Made by a program: the position numbers and the translations under genes | In this document: positions 24,298 to 32,715 of the stretch, piece by piece | Numbering within the stretch: the first letter of the stretch is position 1 | How the letters are laid out: each line of letters starts with the position of its first letter | Notes under the pieces: model-generated | What the model saw: only the letters and a program-made list of their open reading frames with translations | Databases searched by the model: none | What the model was told of the DNA's origin: nothing | Origin: Fodinibacter sp035633415 | GTDB taxonomy: Bacteria; Actinomycetota; Actinomycetes; Actinomycetales; Dermatophilaceae | Assembly (NCBI GenBank): GCA_035633415.1 | Contig: DASQEZ010000003.1 | Location: 1-38,254 of the forward strand | Direction of reading: 5' to 3' | Length of the DNA: 38,254 nt

Positions 24298-25164
24298 ATG
24301 CCGACGACGACACCGGTGGTGCTGCGCGCCCTCGTCGACGATGCCGCGGTGTTCCCCCCCGGAAACGCCCCGTTGGCCGAGGCCATGAGCCGGCACGCCG
24401 TGCACCGCGATGCCTGGTACGCGGGCTGCGTCGGGCCGTTGCTCGTGCCCGCGGCGTCGGCGGCCGACCTCGTGCGCGTGCTCGACGAGCAGGATGCCGT
24501 CGCCTCCCCACGCGCTCGCGGCCCCGTCGCGTTGGTGCTGGTCGCCCGCCCCGGCGCCGACCCGGTCACGCTCACGGCCGCCTGGTCCGCGCTGGGCGAC
24601 GACCCTCGCGTGCAGGTCGTCGGCGCCGAGCTCGGCTGGTACGACGGCTGGTACGACGACCTCGCCGGTGATCTCCCGCTGGCCGTCGAGATGCCGCGCG
24701 GGCCCGACGGCGACCACGCCTTCGCCGAGGTCCGCACCGCACACCGCGAGGGTCTGCCCGTCGTCCTGAAGTTCCGCACCGGCCCCACCGCCACGTGGAC
24801 CTGGCCCGACGAGCAGGAGCTCGCGACCTTCCTCCGGCTCGTGGCGCTCGAGGTGCCGTACAAGCTGACCGGGGGGCTGCACCATGCCGTGCGCGGCTCC
24901 TACGAGGTCGGTGGCGTCCCTGAGGAGAACCACGGCGTGCTCAACGTGCTCGTCGCGACCTCCGCCGCGCTCGCGCACGCCGGTCAGGACGAGGTCGCCG
25001 CCCTGCTCGCCGTGCGCGACGCCACCGCCCTGGCCGACCTGGTCGCCGCCTGGCCCGATGCCACGGCGCACCGGGTGCGCGGCGCCTTCACCACCTACGG
25101 GTGCTGCACCGTCACCGACCCGCTGGGCGAGCTCGCCGACCTCGGCCTCCTCGCCCGCCCCTGA
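24298..25164 (+). CDS. Conserved-looking protein of unknown function in the tyrosine pathway
   Basis: A 288-residue soluble protein ending 35 bases before fahA and probably co-transcribed with it. It has alternating hydrophobic strands and helices suggesting an alpha/beta (perhaps TIM-barrel-like) fold: VALVLVARPGADPVTL, VQVVGAELGWYDGWYDDL, GLPVVLKFRTGPTATWTWP and VPYKLTGGLHHAVRG. The conserved-looking KFRTG and GLHHAVRG segments could hold an active site (Lys, Arg, two His). There is a CC pair near the end (TYGCCTV). It has no signal peptide or membrane helix. I do not recognise a named family. It occupies the place where a maleylacetoacetate isomerase would be expected, so an isomerase or accessory role is possible but unproven. 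Confidence 0.85.
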   Translation: MPTTTPVVLRALVDDAAVFPPGNAPLAEAMSRHAVHRDAWYAGCVGPLLVPAASAADLVRVLDEQDAVASPRARGPVALVLVARPGADPVTLTAAWSALGDDPRVQVVGAELGWYDGWYDDLAGDLPLAVEMPRGPDGDHAFAEVRTAHREGLPVVLKFRTGPTATWTWPDEQELATFLRLVALEVPYKLTGGLHHAVRGSYEVGGVPEENHGVLNVLVATSAALAHAGQDEVAALLAVRDATALADLVAAWPDATAHRVRGAFTTYGCCTVTDPLGELADLGLLARP

Positions 25165-25199
25165 GCTACGTCCGAGACCCCAGCCACCGAAGGACCGCC

Positions 25200-26426
25200 A
25201 TGACCTGGCTCGACCTGCCCGCCGACCACCCCTACGGCATCCACAACCTGCCCTACGGCGTCTTCTCGACCTCCGGCACCGGACCCCGCGTCGGGGTGCG
25301 GGTCGGCGACCACGTGCTCGACGCCGGTGCGTGTGCCGAGCAGGCCGGGATGGAGTCGGGCGCCGTGTGGCTGGAACCGTCGCTCAACCCCTTCCTCGCG
25401 GAGGGCCGCCAGGCGTGGGGCGCCGCGCGCGCCTGGCTCACCGAGCAGCTGGGCAACGAGGCCCACCGCGAAGGGGTCGAGGCCAACCTGGTGCCCGTGG
25501 ACGAGGTCACCATGCACCTGCCGGTCGAGGTCGCCGACTACGTCGACTTCTACGCCAGCGAGCACCACGCGACCAACGTCGGCCGCATCTTCCGGCCCGA
25601 CTCCGAACCGCTCACGCCGAACTGGAAGCACCTGCCGATCGGCTACCACGGGCGGTCCGGCACCATCGTCGTGTCGGGCACCGACATCGTCCGTCCCCGT
25701 GGGCAGCGCAAGCCCCCGACCGAGCCGGTGCCGGTCTTCGGGGCCTCGGTGCGCCTCGACATCGAGGCCGAGCTGGGCTTCGTCGTCGGCGCCGGCACCC
25801 GGCTCGGCGAGCCGGTGTCGCTCGCGGAGGCCGACGAGCACCTCTTCGGGGTCGTCCTGCTCAACGACTGGTCGGCCCGCGACCTGCAGGCCTGGGAGTA
25901 CGTGCCGCTCGGGCCGTTCCTCGGCAAGTCCTTCGCGACGTCGATCTCGCCGTGGGTCGTCACCACCGACGCGCTGCGCGCCGCCCGGGTGCCGCTGCCC
26001 GGTCAGGACCCCGAGCCACTTCCGTACCTGCACGGCGAACCGACCGACGACGGTGCGGGCACCGCCTACGGCCTCGACGTGCACGTCGAGGTCGACTGGA
26101 ACGGCACCGTGGTCTCGCGACCCGAGTTCCGCGACATGTACTGGTCGCCGGCCCAGATGGTGGCCCACATGACCGCCAACGGCGCCACCCTGCGCAGCGG
26201 CGACCTGTTCGGGTCGGGCACGATCTCGGGCCCGGAGAAGGGCACCCGCGGGTGCTTCCTCGAGCTCACCTGGAGCGGCACCGAGCCGGTCACCCTCGAC
26301 GACGGCTCGCAGCGCACCTTCCTCGAGGACGGCGACACGATCACCCTGCGGGCCACCGCTCCCGGGCCGCACGGCAGCGTGATCGGCCTGGGCGAGTGCG
26401 TCGGGACGGTGCTGCCGGCCCGCTGA
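25200..26426 (+). CDS. fahA: Fumarylacetoacetase
   Basis: A 408-residue enzyme that cleaves fumarylacetoacetate to fumarate and acetoacetate, the last step of tyrosine breakdown. The N-terminal SH3-like part begins TWLDLPADHPYGIHNLPYGVF. The catalytic domain includes DYVDFYASEHHATNVGRIF, LPIGYHGRSGTIVVSGT, FVVGAGTRLGEPV, LLNDWSARDLQAWEYVPLG and FLGKSFATSISPWVV, which supply the metal and catalytic-His residues. Length matches the family. The ATG at 25200 follows GAAGGA with 5-base spacing, so this gene is read from a longer message that starts at 24298. Confidence 0.95.
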   Translation: MTWLDLPADHPYGIHNLPYGVFSTSGTGPRVGVRVGDHVLDAGACAEQAGMESGAVWLEPSLNPFLAEGRQAWGAARAWLTEQLGNEAHREGVEANLVPVDEVTMHLPVEVADYVDFYASEHHATNVGRIFRPDSEPLTPNWKHLPIGYHGRSGTIVVSGTDIVRPRGQRKPPTEPVPVFGASVRLDIEAELGFVVGAGTRLGEPVSLAEADEHLFGVVLLNDWSARDLQAWEYVPLGPFLGKSFATSISPWVVTTDALRAARVPLPGQDPEPLPYLHGEPTDDGAGTAYGLDVHVEVDWNGTVVSRPEFRDMYWSPAQMVAHMTANGATLRSGDLFGSGTISGPEKGTRGCFLELTWSGTEPVTLDDGSQRTFLEDGDTITLRATAPGPHGSVIGLGECVGTVLPAR

Positions 26427-26436
26427 CCGGCTCGGG

Positions 26437-27318
26437 TCAGGTCTGCGGGTTGCGCAGGACGACCACGGTCTCGGCCACCTTGTCGTGCAGCGTCTGGCGC
26501 TTCGGGTCCCACAGCAGCCAGGCCGGGTCGATGATGTTCAGCATCGAGCCGAGGATCGACAGGCCGGGCATCAGCCCCATCAGGGCCGTGACGACCGCGA
26601 TGACCTGCCGCTTGAGTGCGGTGACCACGCTGAGCCTGCCGGGCCCGTCGACCCGCCGCACCACGGTGCCGACGACCATCTTCCCGGGAGTCGCACCCCG
26701 CCAGGTCAGGAAGGCCGTCTCGTAGAGGAGCGACACCACCATGCCGACCAGGGTGATCGGCAGCGCCAGCGCGGCGATCTCCGTCGTGAAGGCGGACTGG
26801 TCCGGTTGGGCGCCGCCGGACTCCGCGGCCCGCACCGACGCCGAGACGTAGTCCGAGACGGCGGCGAAGAGGTCTCCGAGGAACGGGAACGCCACGATGA
26901 CCGTGATCACCGAGGTCACGATGATGTCGAGGATGCGACCGACCAGCCGGCGCCACCACTCCGCGAGCACCCCACCGTCGGGAAGCACGCCCTTGGTCTG
27001 CCTGCCGTACACCTGCCCGTAGGCACCGCCCGACCCGACCGGCGGCATCCCGCCGCCCTGCCACTGGCCGGGGCTCTGCTGGCCCTGCTGGTCCTGCGGA
27101 CCGGGCTGGCCGTGACCGGCCCAGGCGCCCGGGTTGCCGGCCCGCCCGGGGATGGTGCCCTGCGTCGCCCGCCCGATCGTCGACGCGTCGGCCGTCGGGG
27201 AGCGCCGCGGGGTGGTGTGCGCGGACCACACCACGCCGTCGAAGTAGCGCAGCAGGAGGGGGTCATGGGGGTCGTCGTACCACCCGGGGCCGCTCGGGGT
27301 CTGGGGGGTCTCGGTCAT
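26437..27318 (-). CDS. DUF2510-RDD membrane protein
   Basis: A 293-residue protein. The N-terminus has a DUF2510-type motif (GPGWYDDPHDPLLLRYFDGVVWSAHT). A Gly/Gln/Pro-rich linker of about 60 residues follows. The C-terminal RDD domain has the signature LAEWWRRLVGRILDI, membrane helices at about residues 125-150, 180-205 and 230-260, and the ATPGKMVVGTVVRRVDG motif. Function in actinobacteria is unknown; RDD proteins are often linked to transport or envelope stress. GACCCT lies 6 bases before the ATG, a weak leaderless signal. It converges with fahA after a 10-base gap. Confidence 0.9.
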   Translation of the reverse strand: MTETPQTPSGPGWYDDPHDPLLLRYFDGVVWSAHTTPRRSPTADASTIGRATQGTIPGRAGNPGAWAGHGQPGPQDQQGQQSPGQWQGGGMPPVGSGGAYGQVYGRQTKGVLPDGGVLAEWWRRLVGRILDIIVTSVITVIVAFPFLGDLFAAVSDYVSASVRAAESGGAQPDQSAFTTEIAALALPITLVGMVVSLLYETAFLTWRGATPGKMVVGTVVRRVDGPGRLSVVTALKRQVIAVVTALMGLMPGLSILGSMLNIIDPAWLLWDPKRQTLHDKVAETVVVLRNPQT

Positions 27319-27430
27319 GTCGACAGGGTCTCATGCCCGGCTGCCCGCTCCATCCGGCGCACCCCGCATTGACCCGGGCGGGTGCGAGGCGCAGCATCGG
27401 GAGATGGCGATGCGCATGGGAGAGCACCTG

Positions 27431-28243
27431 ATGAGCCTGGTCGGCGAGCTGCGGTACGAGCCGGTGACGCGGCGCGTGCGCGCGTCCCTCGACGGCGTGC
27501 CGGTGCTCGACACCACGGATGCCGTGCTGGTCTGGGAGCCCCGGCGGGTGGTGCCGATGTATGCCGTCCCGCTCGCCGACCTCGTGGCCTCCCTGGTGCC
27601 GTCCGCCGCTGCCGAGGTGCCCGACCGGCTACCGCCGGTGCTCGGGCCGGTCAACTTCGGCTGGCACCACACCCCCGGCCGGTCGTTCGACGTGCTCGTG
27701 GGTGAGCGCGCGGTCGCCGCGGCCGGATTCGTCGCGGACGACCCCGATCTGGGCGGCCGGGTCGTCATCGAGTGGGCGCCGTTCGACTGGGTCGAGGAGG
27801 CCCACCCGGTCGTCGGCCACCCGCACGACCCGTTCAAGCGCATCGACCTGCTCCCGAGCGACCGGCACGTCGTGGTCAGGGTCGGCGACGTCGTCCTCGC
27901 CGACACGCGCCGGGCGGTCGGGCTGTACGAGACCTTCCTCCCGGTGCGCTGGTACCTCCCCCACGACGACGTCGTGACCGACCTGCTCGTCGGCAGCCCG
28001 ACGACGTCGACCTGTGCCTACAAGGGTCATGCCTCCTACGTCTCACTGCGCCCGGATGCCGTGCCGGGGCTGAGCGAGGACGCCCGCCACGACATCGCGT
28101 GGACCTACCCGCACCCGCTGCACGAGGTGGACGCCGTCACGGGCATGTTCTGCTTCTGGGCCGAGCGCACCGACCTCGAGCTGGACGGGGTGGCGGTGTC
28201 ACGCCCGCTCAGCCCGTGGTCGTCGCGCCCCGAGCTGGCCTGA
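27431..28243 (+). CDS. Protein with two DUF427 domains
   Basis: A 270-residue cytoplasmic protein built of two copies of DUF427. The first (about 1-110) reads VTRRVRASLDGVPVLDTTDAVLVWEPRRVVPMYAVPLADL. The second (about 140-255) reads RHVVVRVGDVVLADTRRAVGLYETFLPVRWYLPHDDV, then the CAYKGHASYVSL and HDIAWTYPHPL segments typical of the family. The Cys-Ala-Tyr-Lys-Gly block is intact only in the C-terminal copy. Function unknown. The ATG at 27431 follows GGGAGAG with 6-base spacing; an in-frame ATG at 27404 is possible. Its 3' end overlaps the convergent hydrolase gene by 35 bases. Confidence 0.85.
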   Translation: MSLVGELRYEPVTRRVRASLDGVPVLDTTDAVLVWEPRRVVPMYAVPLADLVASLVPSAAAEVPDRLPPVLGPVNFGWHHTPGRSFDVLVGERAVAAAGFVADDPDLGGRVVIEWAPFDWVEEAHPVVGHPHDPFKRIDLLPSDRHVVVRVGDVVLADTRRAVGLYETFLPVRWYLPHDDVVTDLLVGSPTTSTCAYKGHASYVSLRPDAVPGLSEDARHDIAWTYPHPLHEVDAVTGMFCFWAERTDLELDGVAVSRPLSPWSSRPELA

Positions 28244-28916
28244 GCCCACCGCCGCCGAGCGCAGCCGCGAGGTCGAGGACCGCGGCGGCGACGGCATCCG
28301 GGTCGACGAGGTGGTGCAGGTGCAGCGCGCCCTCGAGCACCGTCGTGGGCCAGCCCTGTCCACGCGCGAACGCGGTCTCCTCGGCGTAGGTGTCACCGAG
28401 CGCGAGGTAGGCCTGCGGGTACCTGACCCAGCCGTCGGGTGCCCCGAGGCGGGAGCGGAAGTAGGCGAGCGGCATCCGTGGCTCGTCGGCGCGCAGGCCG
28501 GCGAGCACCTCGGCGTCGGGCACGACCGCGGCGAGGTCCTCCTCCGACCACCAGTGGGTCCACGGCGGGAGCAGCCCGTCGTCGTCGGCGAGGCCCGCGA
28601 GGTGGTCGAGGAGCCCGTCCGGGGCCAGGGTCGCGTCACCGTGCTCCGGCGGCAGGGCGGCATCCAGGTGGACCACGGGCACGCCACCGGCGGCGGCCAC
28701 GGCGTAGCGCCCGGCGTTGCTGTGCGCCACGACCAGGTCGGGGCGTTTCTCGCTCACGGCCTCCCGGTAGGCAGCGAGCACCGGGCCGGGGCCGTCCGGC
28801 AGCCCCGGCCCGGCGGCGACGACAGCGCCCCACCCGCACCGCCCGAGGGCGTGCGTGAGCGGGGCGTAGGCGCGAGCCGGCAGCAGCGGGCTCGGGAGGA
28901 GGACGGCGCGGTGCAC
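28209..28916 (-). CDS. Alpha/beta-hydrolase-like protein
   Basis: A 235-residue protein of the alpha/beta-hydrolase fold. The N-terminal strand AVLLPSPLLPARAYAPL, the nucleophile elbow VVAHSNAGRYAV (Ser flanked by Ala-His and Asn-Ala instead of the classic G-x-S-x-G), the acid-bearing YLALGDTY and the late LEGALHLHHLVDP (catalytic His) fit. Substrate unknown. The GTG at 28916 has AGGATGA upstream and lies 13 bases after the hppD stop, so it is co-transcribed with hppD. This suggests a role near tyrosine catabolism or mere hitch-hiking. Confidence 0.75.
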   Translation of the reverse strand: MHRAVLLPSPLLPARAYAPLTHALGRCGWGAVVAAGPGLPDGPGPVLAAYREAVSEKRPDLVVAHSNAGRYAVAAAGGVPVVHLDAALPPEHGDATLAPDGLLDHLAGLADDDGLLPPWTHWWSEEDLAAVVPDAEVLAGLRADEPRMPLAYFRSRLGAPDGWVRYPQAYLALGDTYAEETAFARGQGWPTTVLEGALHLHHLVDPDAVAAAVLDLAAALGGGGLRPARGATTTG

Positions 28917-28929
28917 CGGCTCATCCTGC

Positions 28930-30168
28930 TCAGAGGTTGCCGCGCTTGTCCTGCTCGCGCTCGATCGACTCGAAGAGCGCCTTGAAGTTGCCCTTGCCGA
29001 AGCCGAGCGAGCCGTGCCGCTCGATGATCTCGAAGAAGACCGTCGGGCGGTCGCCGAGCGGCTTGGTGAAGATCTGCAGGAGATAGCCGTCCTCGTCCCG
29101 GTCGACGAGGATCTTGCGCGCCTTGAGCTCCTCCACGGGCACCCGGACCTCGCCGATGCGCGCCCGCAGCTCCGGGTCGTCGTAGTACGCGTCGGGGGTG
29201 TCGAGGAACTCCACACCCTCCTTGCGCAGCTCGTCGACGGTGCGCAGGATGTCGTTCGTCGCGAGCGCGAGGTGCTGGGCGCCCGGGCCGGCGTAGAACT
29301 CGAGGTACTCGTCGATCTGGCTCTTGCGGGCGGCGATGGCCGGCTCGTTGAGGGGGAACTTGACCCGGTGGTTGCCGTTGGCGACGACCTTGGACATCAG
29401 CGCCGAGTAGTCGGTGGCGATGTCGTCGCCGATGAACTCGGCCATGTTCACGAAGCCCATGACCTTGTTGTAGTACCCGACCCACTCGTCCATCTTGCCC
29501 AGCTCGACGTTGCCGACGACGTGGTCGAGGGCCTGGAAGAGCCGCTTCGGGGCACCGTCGCGCTTGACGAAGGTGGAGGCGGCGGGCACGTACCCGGGCA
29601 GGTACGGCCCGGCGTAGGTGACCCCGTCGACGTCTCGCTGCACGAGGGTGTGGCGGGTCTCGCCGTACGTGGCGATGGAGGCGACGCGCACCGAGCCGTG
29701 CTCGTCGCTGAGCGTCTCGGGCTCCTGCAGCACGACGGCGCCGGCGCGACGGGCCTGCTCGATGCAGCGGTCGACGTCGGGCACCTCCAGCGAGATGTCG
29801 ACGACGCCGTCGCCGTGCGCCGCGTGGTGGGCGATCAGGGGGCTGTCGGGGCTGACCGCACCCTTGACGACGAAGCGGATCGAGCCGGACTTGAGCACGA
29901 ACGCCTTGTGGTCGCGGGTGCCGTGCTCCGGGCCGGCATACGCGACGAGCTCCATCCCCCAGACGCTCTGGTAGTAGTGCGCCGCCTGCGTCGCGTTGCC
30001 GACGACGAAGACCAGGGCGTCCCAGCCGGTGACCGGGAACGGGTCCTGCTTCTCGTCGTACTCGACGAGGCCGACGAGCTGCTTGAGCTGCTGGAGGTCG
30101 AGCCCTGCCTGGCGCTCCTGCTCGGTGAGATCGAGGTGGCTGGCCGGCGTCGTTGTCGTGTCAGTCAT
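28930..30168 (-). CDS. hppD: 4-hydroxyphenylpyruvate dioxygenase
   Basis: A 412-residue iron(II) enzyme that turns 4-hydroxyphenylpyruvate into homogentisate. It is a tandem glyoxalase/vicinal-oxygen-chelate fold: the N-terminal half starts near VTGWDALVFVVGNATQAAHYYQ, the C-terminal half near FQALDHVVGNV. The iron ligands are the His of LDHVVGN, the His of AQHLALAT and the Glu of FFEIIER. Length and C-terminal GNFKALFESIEREQ are typical. The ATG at 30168 has no ribosome site; CACAGT lies 6 bases upstream. It is divergent from an Lrp/AsnC gene, the probable regulator, and is followed by the hydrolase gene. Confidence 0.95.
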   Translation of the reverse strand: MTDTTTTPASHLDLTEQERQAGLDLQQLKQLVGLVEYDEKQDPFPVTGWDALVFVVGNATQAAHYYQSVWGMELVAYAGPEHGTRDHKAFVLKSGSIRFVVKGAVSPDSPLIAHHAAHGDGVVDISLEVPDVDRCIEQARRAGAVVLQEPETLSDEHGSVRVASIATYGETRHTLVQRDVDGVTYAGPYLPGYVPAASTFVKRDGAPKRLFQALDHVVGNVELGKMDEWVGYYNKVMGFVNMAEFIGDDIATDYSALMSKVVANGNHRVKFPLNEPAIAARKSQIDEYLEFYAGPGAQHLALATNDILRTVDELRKEGVEFLDTPDAYYDDPELRARIGEVRVPVEELKARKILVDRDEDGYLLQIFTKPLGDRPTVFFEIIERHGSLGFGKGNFKALFESIEREQDKRGNL

Positions 30169-30275
30169 CAGGTCACTGTGCGGGATCCGAGCACGGTGTG
30201 CAACGGGAGGCCGCTGCGGTGGTCAGGCTGCGCACGGTGCTTGCCCGCCGGGGGTGCCACCCGGACAATGTGACC
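30169..30275. promoter_or_regulatory. Divergent hppD / Lrp-type regulator promoter region
   Basis: Both starts look leaderless: CACAGT (minus) and GACAAT at 30264-30269 (plus) each lie 6 bases before an ATG. The two ends mirror each other through GGTCAC (30171-30176) and GTGACC (30270-30275). This near-symmetric layout suggests a shared regulator, presumably the Lrp/AsnC protein. Confidence 0.5.
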
Positions 30276-30788
30276 ATGTCACGCCAGACCGGGGTGGACC
30301 CCCTCGACGCCCGGCTCATCGCCCTGTTCACCGACGACCCGCACGTCGGGGTCCTCGGCGCCTCCCGGGCGCTCGGGGTCGCCCGCGGCACGGTGCAGGC
30401 CCGGCTCGACCGGCTCCAGGAGCGTGGCGTGGTCAAGTCCTTCGCCCCGCAGGTCGACCCGGGCGCGCTCGGCTACCCGGTCACCGCCTTCTGCACCCTC
30501 GAGATCCGCCAGCGCCAGGGCCACGCTCCCGTCGTGGCCCACCTGAGCGCCATCCCGGAGGTGCTCGAGATCCACTCGATCACCGGCGCCGGCGACCTCG
30601 TCGTCCGGATCGTCGCCCGGGACAACGCCGACCTCGGGAGGGTCATCGACGACATCATCGACGACACCCACGTGCTGCGGGCCAACACGGCCATCGCCCT
30701 GGTGACCCACCTCGACCACCGCACGGGTCCGCTCGTCCAGGCCGCCGCCACCCGCGGCACCGATGACGGTCGAGAGGTCAGCCGGTGA
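30276..30788 (+). CDS. Lrp/AsnC-family transcriptional regulator
   Basis: A 170-residue regulator with an N-terminal helix-turn-helix (DARLIALFTDDPHVGVLGASRALGVARGTVQARLDRLQERGVV) and a C-terminal RAM ligand-binding domain (YPVTAFCTLEIRQRQG, IPEVLEIHSITGAGDLVVRIVARDNADLGRVI). Such proteins form octamers and sense amino acids. Its place, divergent from hppD, suggests that it senses tyrosine or phenylalanine and controls hppD and itself (inference). The ATG at 30276 follows GACAAT by 6 bases. Its end overlaps the convergent 5'-nucleotidase gene by 11 bases. Confidence 0.92.
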   Translation: MSRQTGVDPLDARLIALFTDDPHVGVLGASRALGVARGTVQARLDRLQERGVVKSFAPQVDPGALGYPVTAFCTLEIRQRQGHAPVVAHLSAIPEVLEIHSITGAGDLVVRIVARDNADLGRVIDDIIDDTHVLRANTAIALVTHLDHRTGPLVQAAATRGTDDGREVSR

Positions 30789-32628
30789 TGACCACCGGCT
30801 GACCACCGCTGACGAGGCGCCAGTCGGTGCTCGCGAAGCTCGGCGGGTCGATGACGCCCTTCTCGGTCACCCAGTCGATGAGGAGCTGCCGGATCTCGAC
30901 GGTGCGGTTGTAGAGCACCGGCGCCGTGGTGACGTGCGGGTAGTTGCCGCCGCCGGACTGCCGGTAGTTGTTGATCGCGATGACGAACGCTGCGTCCGCG
31001 GCCACCGGTGCACCGGCGTACGCGAGGTTGGTGATCCGGGAACCGGGCTCCCGCGAGATGTCGATGTCGTAGGTCAGCCTGGCGTCGAGCCCGCCCATGA
31101 TGTCGTAGTTGTAGTCCGGGGTGCCGCCCGGCGCGGTCGGGGTCACGGCATTGGTGACGTCGCCCGGCGCGAACGGCCCGGTGCCGCTGACCTGCTTGAA
31201 GTAGGTCGCGGACTTCTCGAGGTAGTCCTTGACCTGGGCCCCGGTGAGCTGGATGCCGAGCAGGGTGTTGTCGTAGATGTACAGCCCCGCGACGTCGCGG
31301 ACGGTCACCTCACCGGCCGGGATGGCAGCGTCCTTGTTGAAGGGGGCCGCGATCGACAGCACCGGTAGACCCTCCTGCGGGGTGCCCACGAGGGCGGCCT
31401 TGACCGTCTCGGCCTGGACCAGGTTGATGAAGTCCATGGCGGGGGTGTCGCGGTACCGCGAGGTCGAGGCCGACATCGCCTCGGTGCACGTGCCCACGAC
31501 GCTGTTGACGTACGCCAGGACCTTCTCGTGGGCAGGGCGCACGAGCGCGGCGATCGTGGCGTCCTCGGGCACGGAGTTGGCGTTGAGCAGGGTGGCCTTC
31601 GATGACCGCACCCGCCAGCGCCCCCGCACCTTCTCGAGGTCGAAGTCCATGACGCTGACCCGCATGCCCCAGTAGAGGGGCTCGCTCAGCAGCACGTCGC
31701 GGCCGGTCACGGTGTTCTTGACCTTGAGCTCGGGCACCTCGACGTGCGCGTGCCCGACGAGCACGGCATCGATGCCCGGCACCTGCTCGGCCAGCAGCCG
31801 GCTGGCGTTCTCGGGGTAGGGCAGGGCGTCACCGTACGACGAGGAGGTGGTCGAGCCGGAGTGCGCCGAGACGATGACGACGTCGGCACCGGCGGCCTTC
31901 ATCCGCGGCACCATGACCTTCGCCTGCTCGACGATGCCGGGGAAGCGCACCCGGCCCTCGACGTTCGCCTTGTCCCAGATCGCGACACCGGGGGTGACCA
32001 GACCCAGGATGCCGACCGTCAGCGGCTTCTCGCCGCGCACCTTGACCCGCTTGAGCACGTAGGGCGGGAAGACCGGACGCCCGGTGTCCCAGTCGACCGA
32101 GTTGGCCGACAGCAGCGGGAACCGGCACTGGCGCTGGAACGCGCGCAGGGTGTCCAGCCCGTAGTTGTACTCGTGGTTCCCCAGGGCCGCCGCGTCGTAC
32201 CCGACGGCATTCATCGCGGTGGCCATCGGGTGCTTGCTGCCCTGTGTGATCGGCTCGATCTTGGCGAAGTAGTAGGCCAGCGGCGTGCCCTGGATGGTGT
32301 CACCCGCGTCGAGCGTCAGGCACCGGTCAGCGCCCCGCTCGGCGCGCACGCCCTTGATGAGCGTGGCGGCCTTGGCGATGCCGATCTGGTTGCCTCTGCT
32401 GTCGCTGTACGCGGCGTTGTTGAAGTAGTTCCAGTTGTACACGTTGCCGTGCAGGTCGGTGGTGCCGAGCACGGTCAGGGTGAAGCGACCACGTGAGGGA
32501 TGGTGGGTGGTCGCCGCCTGCGCGTCGGTGGCGGTGAAGAGCCCTGCACCGCCGACCACGGCCATGGTGAGCAGCTGTCGGCGGGAGGCGGCGGACATGG
32601 TGTCGGTGTCGGTGTCGGTGTCGGTCAC
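30778..32628 (-). CDS. Tat-exported 5'-nucleotidase / 2',3'-cyclic phosphodiesterase
   Basis: A 616-residue secreted metallophosphoesterase of the UshA/5'-nucleotidase family. The two-metal site is visible: GTTDLHGNVYNW (D, H), TLDAGDTIQGTP (D), LGNHEYNYG (N, H), VSAHSG (H) and VGHAHVEVP (GHxH). A C-terminal 5'-nucleotidase substrate domain follows, with DFINLVQAETVKAAL and YIYDNTLL. The signal has a twin-arginine motif SRRQLL before a hydrophobic segment and AQAA, so export by Tat is likely. The start is odd: GTG at 32628 followed by four Thr-Asp repeats, then MSAASRRQLL. A later ATG (32598) is possible, but TAAGGT at 32637-32642 suits the GTG. Confidence 0.92.
   Translation of the reverse strand: MTDTDTDTDTMSAASRRQLLTMAVVGGAGLFTATDAQAATTHHPSRGRFTLTVLGTTDLHGNVYNWNYFNNAAYSDSRGNQIGIAKAATLIKGVRAERGADRCLTLDAGDTIQGTPLAYYFAKIEPITQGSKHPMATAMNAVGYDAAALGNHEYNYGLDTLRAFQRQCRFPLLSANSVDWDTGRPVFPPYVLKRVKVRGEKPLTVGILGLVTPGVAIWDKANVEGRVRFPGIVEQAKVMVPRMKAAGADVVIVSAHSGSTTSSSYGDALPYPENASRLLAEQVPGIDAVLVGHAHVEVPELKVKNTVTGRDVLLSEPLYWGMRVSVMDFDLEKVRGRWRVRSSKATLLNANSVPEDATIAALVRPAHEKVLAYVNSVVGTCTEAMSASTSRYRDTPAMDFINLVQAETVKAALVGTPQEGLPVLSIAAPFNKDAAIPAGEVTVRDVAGLYIYDNTLLGIQLTGAQVKDYLEKSATYFKQVSGTGPFAPGDVTNAVTPTAPGGTPDYNYDIMGGLDARLTYDIDISREPGSRITNLAYAGAPVAADAAFVIAINNYRQSGGGNYPHVTTAPVLYNRTVEIRQLLIDWVTEKGVIDPPSFASTDWRLVSGGQPVVITG
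32599..32622 (-). repeat. Hexanucleotide tandem repeat in the 5'-nucleotidase N-terminus
   Basis: Four perfect copies of GGTGTC (plus strand) encode Asp-Thr repeats just after the GTG start. Changes in copy number keep the frame because the unit is six bases. Confidence 0.85.
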
Positions 32629-32715
32629 GATCGGCGACCTTAGTCCGGCAGCCGTGACCTCGCTCGTCGAGCGGCGCTCTGAGCGGTGAACGGGCGGCGT
32701 CCGGCGCACGCCGGC

